Assembly: GCF_018069565.1 (NCBI RefSeq)
Contig: NZ_JAGPNL010000005.1
Location: 248,001 to 312,000 of the forward strand
Source of the DNA: Streptomyces tagetis
Lineage (GTDB): Bacteria > Actinomycetota > Actinomycetes > Streptomycetales > Streptomycetaceae
DNA: 64,000 nt
Reading direction: 5' to 3'
The notes beneath the pieces are model-generated. The model did not search any database. It was given only the letters and a program-made list of their open reading frames with translations, and had not been told where the DNA came from. Made by a program: the position numbers and the translations under genes. Shown here piece after piece: positions 60,350-64,000 of the stretch (the first letter of the stretch is position 1; every line of letters begins with the position of its first letter).

Positions 60350-61186
60350 TTAGCGCTTCTTGTTCGTCTTGCGGCGGCGGACGATGTACTTGTTCGACGC
60401 CTTCTTGGGCGAACGAGTACGGCCTTCCTTCTTGCCCCACGGGGACACGGGGTGGCGGCCACCGGAGGTCCGGCCCTCACCACCACCGTGCGGGTGGTCC
60501 ACCGGGTTCATGACCACACCACGCACGGACGGGCGGACGCCCAGCCAGCGCTTGCGGCCTGCCTTGCCCCAGCTGATGTTGCTCTGCTCGGCGTTGCCGA
60601 CCTCGCCGATCGTGGCGCGGCAGCGCACGTCGACCAGGCGGATCTCACCGGACGGCATGCGGAGGTGGGCGTAGGCGCCCTCCTTCGCGAGGAGCTGCAC
60701 CGAGGTGCCGGCGGAGCGGGCCAGCTTGGCGCCGCCGCCCGGCCGCATCTCGATGGCGTGCAGCGTGGTACCGACCGGGATGTTGCGCAGCGCGAGGTTG
60801 TTGCCCGGCTTGATGTCGGCGGCGGGGCCGTTCTCGACACGGTCGCCCTGGCCGAGGCCGCGCGGCGCGAGGATGTAGCGCTTCTCGCCGTCCGCGTAGT
60901 GGAGCAGCGCGATGCGCGCGGTGCGGTTGGGGTCGTACTCGATGTGCGCGACCTTCGCCGGCACGCCGTCCTTGTCGTGACGACGGAAGTCGATCACGCG
61001 GTAGGCGCGCTTGTGTCCGCCACCCTGGTGGCGAACGGTCACACGACCGGTGTTGTTCCGGCCGCCCTTGCTGTGCAGCGGGCGGACCAGCGACTTCTCC
61101 GGCGTGGACCGCGTGACCTCGACGAAGTCGGCGACGCTGGAGCCACGACGGCCCGGAGTCGTCGGCTTGTACTTGCGGATACCCAT
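60350..61186 (-). CDS. rplB: 50S ribosomal protein L2
   Basis: A 278-residue uL2, required for peptidyl transferase function and subunit joining. Motifs: GRVTVRHQGGGHKRAYRVID, the late RGVVMNPVDHPHGGGEGRTS with the functionally important His, and the TRSPKKASNKYIVRRR end. Confidence 0.98.
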   Translation of the reverse strand: MGIRKYKPTTPGRRGSSVADFVEVTRSTPEKSLVRPLHSKGGRNNTGRVTVRHQGGGHKRAYRVIDFRRHDKDGVPAKVAHIEYDPNRTARIALLHYADGEKRYILAPRGLGQGDRVENGPAADIKPGNNLALRNIPVGTTLHAIEMRPGGGAKLARSAGTSVQLLAKEGAYAHLRMPSGEIRLVDVRCRATIGEVGNAEQSNISWGKAGRKRWLGVRPSVRGVVMNPVDHPHGGGEGRTSGGRHPVSPWGKKEGRTRSPKKASNKYIVRRRKTNKKR

Positions 61187-61238
61187 TGTCTCTCAGTCCT
61201 CGGAAGTTCTTCCGAAATCTGGACGCTCAGACCCCCCG

Positions 61239-61658
61239 TCAGGAGGTCGGACCGCCGAAGATGTCGATACGGTCGCCCTCGGCGAGGGTCACGATCGCGC
61301 GCTTGCTGTCCGCACGCTTGCCGAAGCCGGTGCGGGTCCGCTTGCGCTTGCCCTGACGGTTGATCGTGTTTACCCCGGTGACCTTGACCGAGAAGACCGC
61401 CTGGACGGCCTCCTTGATCTGGGTCTTGTTGGAGTTCGGCGCGACGACGAACGTGTACTTGTTCTCGTCCAGCAGCGCGTAGCTCTTCTCCGACACGACC
61501 GGCTTCAGCAGCACGTCACGGGGGTCCGTGAACGCCTTGCTGGCCGGGGTGACGACGGTGTTCTTGCCCTCGGCGGCGTGGCGACGCGCCTTGGCGACGC
61601 GCGCGGCCTTGGCGGCCTTGGCCGCCTTCGAGGCGATGGACGGGTGACGCGTAGCCAT
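61239..61658 (-). CDS. rplW: 50S ribosomal protein L23 with N-terminal extension
   Basis: A 139-residue uL23. An Ala/Lys-rich extension of about 45 residues (SKAAKAAKAARVAKARRHAA) precedes the standard domain (DPRDVLLKPVVSEKSYALLD). L23 lies at the tunnel exit and docks trigger factor and SRP. The start overlaps the rplD stop by one base. Confidence 0.97.
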   Translation of the reverse strand: MATRHPSIASKAAKAAKAARVAKARRHAAEGKNTVVTPASKAFTDPRDVLLKPVVSEKSYALLDENKYTFVVAPNSNKTQIKEAVQAVFSVKVTGVNTINRQGKRKRTRTGFGKRADSKRAIVTLAEGDRIDIFGGPTS

Positions 61659-62317
61659 CAGACCTCGCTCCCTTCGGTGTCGTTGGCCGTCTGCGGGCCG
61701 GCGACGAAGGACTCGAAGGCGGTCTTGGTGAAGACCACGTCGTCCGAGACGAGAACGTCGTACGTGTTGAGCTGGCCCGGCTCCAGGATGTGGACCTGGG
61801 GCAGGTTGCGGGCGGACAGCCACGCGGCCTCGTCGGCGCGGTCGACGACCAGGAGCAGGTTCTTGCGCTCGCTGATCTTGCCGAACAGGCTCTTCGCGGC
61901 CTTCGTGGACGGCGTCTCGCCCTCGATCACGCCGGAGACGACGTGGATACGGTTGTGGCGGGCCCGGTCGGTGAGGGCGTGACGCAGGGCCGCGGCCTTC
62001 ATCTTCTTCGGGGTCCGCTGCGAGTAGTCGCGCGGCTGGGGGCCGTGGACGACGCCACCGCCGGCGAACTGCGGAGCGCGGGTCGAGCCCTGACGGGCAC
62101 GGCCGGTGCCCTTCTGGCGGTACGGCTTCCTGCCACCGCCGCGGACCTCGCCACGCGTCTTGGTCTTGTGGGTGCCCTGGCGGGCGGCTGCGAGCTGCGC
62201 GACGACGACCTGGTGGATCAGCGGGATGCTGACCTTCTCCACGCCGAAGATCTCCGCGGGGAGCTCGACGGTACCGGCCTTGTCGCCCGCAGGCGAAAGG
62301 ATGTCAACAGTGCTCAT
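61658..62317 (-). CDS. rplD: 50S ribosomal protein L4
   Basis: A 219-residue uL4 with the tunnel loop (KTRGEVRGGGRKPYRQKGTG, then RQGSTRAPQFAGGGVVHGP). In E. coli L4 also autoregulates the S10 operon; whether it does so here is not visible. Confidence 0.98.
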   Translation of the reverse strand: MSTVDILSPAGDKAGTVELPAEIFGVEKVSIPLIHQVVVAQLAAARQGTHKTKTRGEVRGGGRKPYRQKGTGRARQGSTRAPQFAGGGVVHGPQPRDYSQRTPKKMKAAALRHALTDRARHNRIHVVSGVIEGETPSTKAAKSLFGKISERKNLLLVVDRADEAAWLSARNLPQVHILEPGQLNTYDVLVSDDVVFTKTAFESFVAGPQTANDTEGSEV

Positions 62318-62325
62318 CGGTTACC

Positions 62326-62970
62326 TCAGGCCCCCTTGGCCGCGGTGCGGACCAGGACGAGGCCGCCGTTCGGACCGGGAACCGCGCCCTTGATGAGCAG
62401 CAGACCCTTCTCCGCGTCAACGGCGTGGACGGTCAGGTTCTGGGTGGTGACCCGCTCGTTGCCCATGCGGCCCGCCATGCGCTGGCCCTTGAACACACGA
62501 CCAGGGGTGGCGCAGCCACCGATGGAGCCGGGGGCGCGGTGCACACGCTTGGCACCGTGACCGGCGCCGAGGCCACCGAAGTTGTGGCGCTTCATGACGC
62601 CGCTGAAGCCCTTGCCCTTGCTCTTGCCGGTCACGTCGACCTTGACACCGGCCTCGAACACCTCGGCGGTGATCTCCTGGCCGAGGGTGTACTCGGCGGC
62701 GTCCGCGGTGCGGATCTCGACGAGGTGGCGGCGCGGGGTGACGTCGGCCTTGGCGAAGTGGCCCTTGAGGGGCTTGTTCACCTTGCGCGGGTCGATCTCG
62801 CCGAAGGCGATCTGGACCGACTCGTAGCCGTCGGCGTCGTTCGTACGGACCTGGGTGACGACGTTGGGTCCGGCCTTGACGACGGTGACCGGGACGACAC
62901 GGTTGTTCTCGTCCCACACCTGCGTCATGCCGAGCTTCTCGCCCAGGATGCCCTTGATCTGCTTGGTCAT
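62326..62970 (-). CDS. rplC: 50S ribosomal protein L3
   Basis: A 214-residue uL3 (KGILGEKLGMTQVWDENNRV, then GFSGVMKRHNFGGLGAGHGA and GSIGGCATPGRVFKGQRMAG). The Gln methylated by PrmB in other bacteria falls within the last segment. Confidence 0.98.
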   Translation of the reverse strand: MTKQIKGILGEKLGMTQVWDENNRVVPVTVVKAGPNVVTQVRTNDADGYESVQIAFGEIDPRKVNKPLKGHFAKADVTPRRHLVEIRTADAAEYTLGQEITAEVFEAGVKVDVTGKSKGKGFSGVMKRHNFGGLGAGHGAKRVHRAPGSIGGCATPGRVFKGQRMAGRMGNERVTTQNLTVHAVDAEKGLLLIKGAVPGPNGGLVLVRTAAKGA

Positions 62971-62987
62971 CTTCAGATCACCGGCCC

Positions 62988-63296
62988 TCAGAGCTTGATC
63001 TCGATGTCGACACCGGCCGGGAGGTCGAGTCGCATCAGAGAGTCAACGGTCTTGGGGGTCGGGTCGAGGATGTCGATCAGGCGCTTGTGCGTGCGCATCT
63101 CGAAGTGCTCGCGCGAGTCCTTGTACTTGTGCGGCGACTTGATGACGCAGTACACGTTCTTCTCAGTGGGCAGCGGCACCGGGCCCGCGACCGACGCACC
63201 AGTGCGCGTCACCGTCTCGACGATCTTCTTCGCCGAGGAGTCGATGACCTCGTGGTCGTAGGCCTTGAGCCGGATGCGGATCTTCTGTCCCGCCAT
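62988..63296 (-). CDS. rpsJ: 30S ribosomal protein S10
   Basis: A 102-residue uS10, first gene of the S10 operon. It starts MAGQKIRIRLKAYDHEVID and contains GPVPLPTEKNVYCVIKSPHK and the late VDSLMRLDLPAGVDIEIKL. The ATG ending at 63296 gives the family length. S10 also works with NusB in antitermination. Confidence 0.98.
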   Translation of the reverse strand: MAGQKIRIRLKAYDHEVIDSSAKKIVETVTRTGASVAGPVPLPTEKNVYCVIKSPHKYKDSREHFEMRTHKRLIDILDPTPKTVDSLMRLDLPAGVDIEIKL

Positions 63297-63670
63297 GGCT
63301 GCTTCGTAGTCCTGTCTCTCGTGAACGCTCCGGAACCCGGCGGTGCAAACGCCCCTCCCCTCCGACCCACGCGGTCGGGCGTGTCGCGCTCCCGCTGACA
63401 TGGATGTCCCTTGGGCGGAACTTCCCTGCGAGGGGGAGTGCGGGTCCCTTCCGGGTCCGCGGGCGGGGGCGAGAGGCCCACCGGATACCTGGTCTGCACC
63501 CCGCTGACGCTTCCCGGAAGATTCCCGTACGTCCGCCCCTGATCAGGGGCGACGAGTACTGTGGGACTCGCTTCCGGTCCCCCCGGCGGGAGGCGCGCAG
63601 CATCGGCACTCGACCGAGCAACCCCGTTAGTCTGTCACACCAGACGCGGCGCTGGCCAATCGAGCCGTAG

Positions 63671-63698
63671 AGATTACCCCGAGAGTGACCCAGGTCAA
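63671..63698 (-). promoter_or_regulatory. Promoter of the S10 ribosomal operon
   Basis: On the minus strand TTGACC (complement of 63693-63698) and TAATCT (complement of 63671-63676) are 16 bases apart, both near consensus, about 375 bases upstream of rpsJ. The long leader (63297-63670) holds no gene; it has GC-rich inverted repeats that could carry regulation by a ribosomal protein. Confidence 0.7.
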
Positions 63699-63777
63699 AC
63701 CGGCGCCCCCGAACACCCCCTCCCGAACCACCCCTCGGCCACACGCAGTGACGCCGTCGGGACCGTACGGACGCGAA

Positions 63778-63813
63778 GAGCGGCGGCACGGCCGGGGGAC
63801 CGTCCCGCCGCTC
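63778..63813. terminator. Terminator downstream of the glutamate dehydrogenase gene
   Basis: GAGCGGCGG (63778-63786) and CCGCCGCTC (63805-63813) form a perfect 9-bp stem extended inside by ACGG/CCGT, 28 bases past the gene stop. It insulates the S10 operon promoter from upstream transcription. Confidence 0.85.
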
Positions 63814-63840
63814 GTGGCGGCACCCGGGGCACGACCGGGA

Positions 63841-64000
63841 TCAGATGACGCCCTGGGCCAGCATCGAGTCGGCGACGCGTTCGAAGGCGGCGATGTTGGC
63901 ACCGGTGACGTAGTCGCCGGGGGAGCCGTAGCGCTCGGCGGTCTCGTGGCAGGTGGTGTGGATGTCGTTCATGATGTGGCTCAGCTCGTCCTGGACGCGC
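63841..64000 (-). CDS. gdhA: NADP-type glutamate dehydrogenase, C-terminal end (gene runs off the window)
   Basis: Only the last 52 codons are present. The reading DELSHIMNDIHTTCHETAER, then ANIAAFERVADSMLAQGVI and stop matches the C-terminus of hexameric glutamate dehydrogenase. The enzyme makes glutamate from 2-oxoglutarate and ammonium. The start and catalytic core lie beyond the window. Confidence 0.85.
   Translation of the reverse strand, partial: RVQDELSHIMNDIHTTCHETAERYGSPGDYVTGANIAAFERVADSMLAQGVI

Overview
The window is a chromosomal segment of a high-GC actinomycete, almost certainly a Streptomyces. Evidence includes developmental regulators (bldM, whiD, shbA), a groES-groEL1 operon behind two CIRCE elements with a His-rich GroEL1 tail, GTG and TTG starts with strong Shine-Dalgarno sequences, very high third-position GC, and a gene order that, as I recall it, runs like the S. 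coelicolor guaB to rpsJ region. Most genes lie on the minus strand. No tRNA, rRNA, insertion sequence, integrase or CRISPR array was seen.

Layout. 1-3150: guaB (cut by the window edge), ECF sigma gene shbA, bldM, and divergent whiD. 3236-5773: a LysR regulator divergent from a MOSC protein, then an SDR. 6158-9027: a three-gene unit of a helical small protein, an alpha/beta hydrolase with a helical N-terminus, and a lipoprotein; it looks like a type VII-style effector module. 9133-11380: groEL1, groES, promoter and CIRCE pair. 11421-14372: two translationally coupled NodB-type deacetylase lipoproteins, and a divergent THUMP-like methyltransferase. 14452-17976: a LacI regulator divergent from a GH3 glycosidase, with a promoter and operator candidate between them. 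18044-29456: a housekeeping block for tRNA t6A synthesis (tsaB, rimI, tsaD, tsaE) and for cell-wall, cofactor and lipid steps (alr, nnrD, acpS, glmS). It also holds an inactive-looking YkuD-like protein and a 53-codon ORF behind a 26-bp palindrome resembling an iron box. 29608-35445: a lipoprotein, coaA, a DUF389 membrane protein, glmM, and rplM-rpsI.

35653-45682 is the accessory part. A GT87-like membrane protein and a membrane-anchored protein flank a five-gene minus-strand locus for poly-gamma-glutamate: CapA/PgsA lipoprotein, a duplicated sensor-HAMP membrane protein with no output domain, PgsB with a 125-residue disordered tail, PgsC, and an NlpC/P60 hydrolase placed like Bacillus PgdS. 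PgsB and PgsC would polymerise glutamate at the membrane, PgsA would help export or attachment, and the hydrolase could trim or release polymer. The role of the HAMP protein is unknown. This is the best candidate for an undescribed system.

45699-63296 is the ribosomal superoperon, transcribed right to left: rpsJ-rplC-rplD-rplW-rplB-rpsS-rplV-rpsC-rplP-rpmC-rpsQ, rplN-rplX-rplE-rpsN-rpsH-rplF-rplR-rpsE-rpmD-rplO, secY-adk-map, and infA-rpmJ-rpsM-rpsK-rpoA-rplQ-truA. Hairpins lie at the rpsQ/rplN, rplO/secY and rplQ/truA junctions, and a near-consensus promoter precedes rpsJ. The last 160 bases are the 3' end of a glutamate dehydrogenase gene, followed by a strong terminator.
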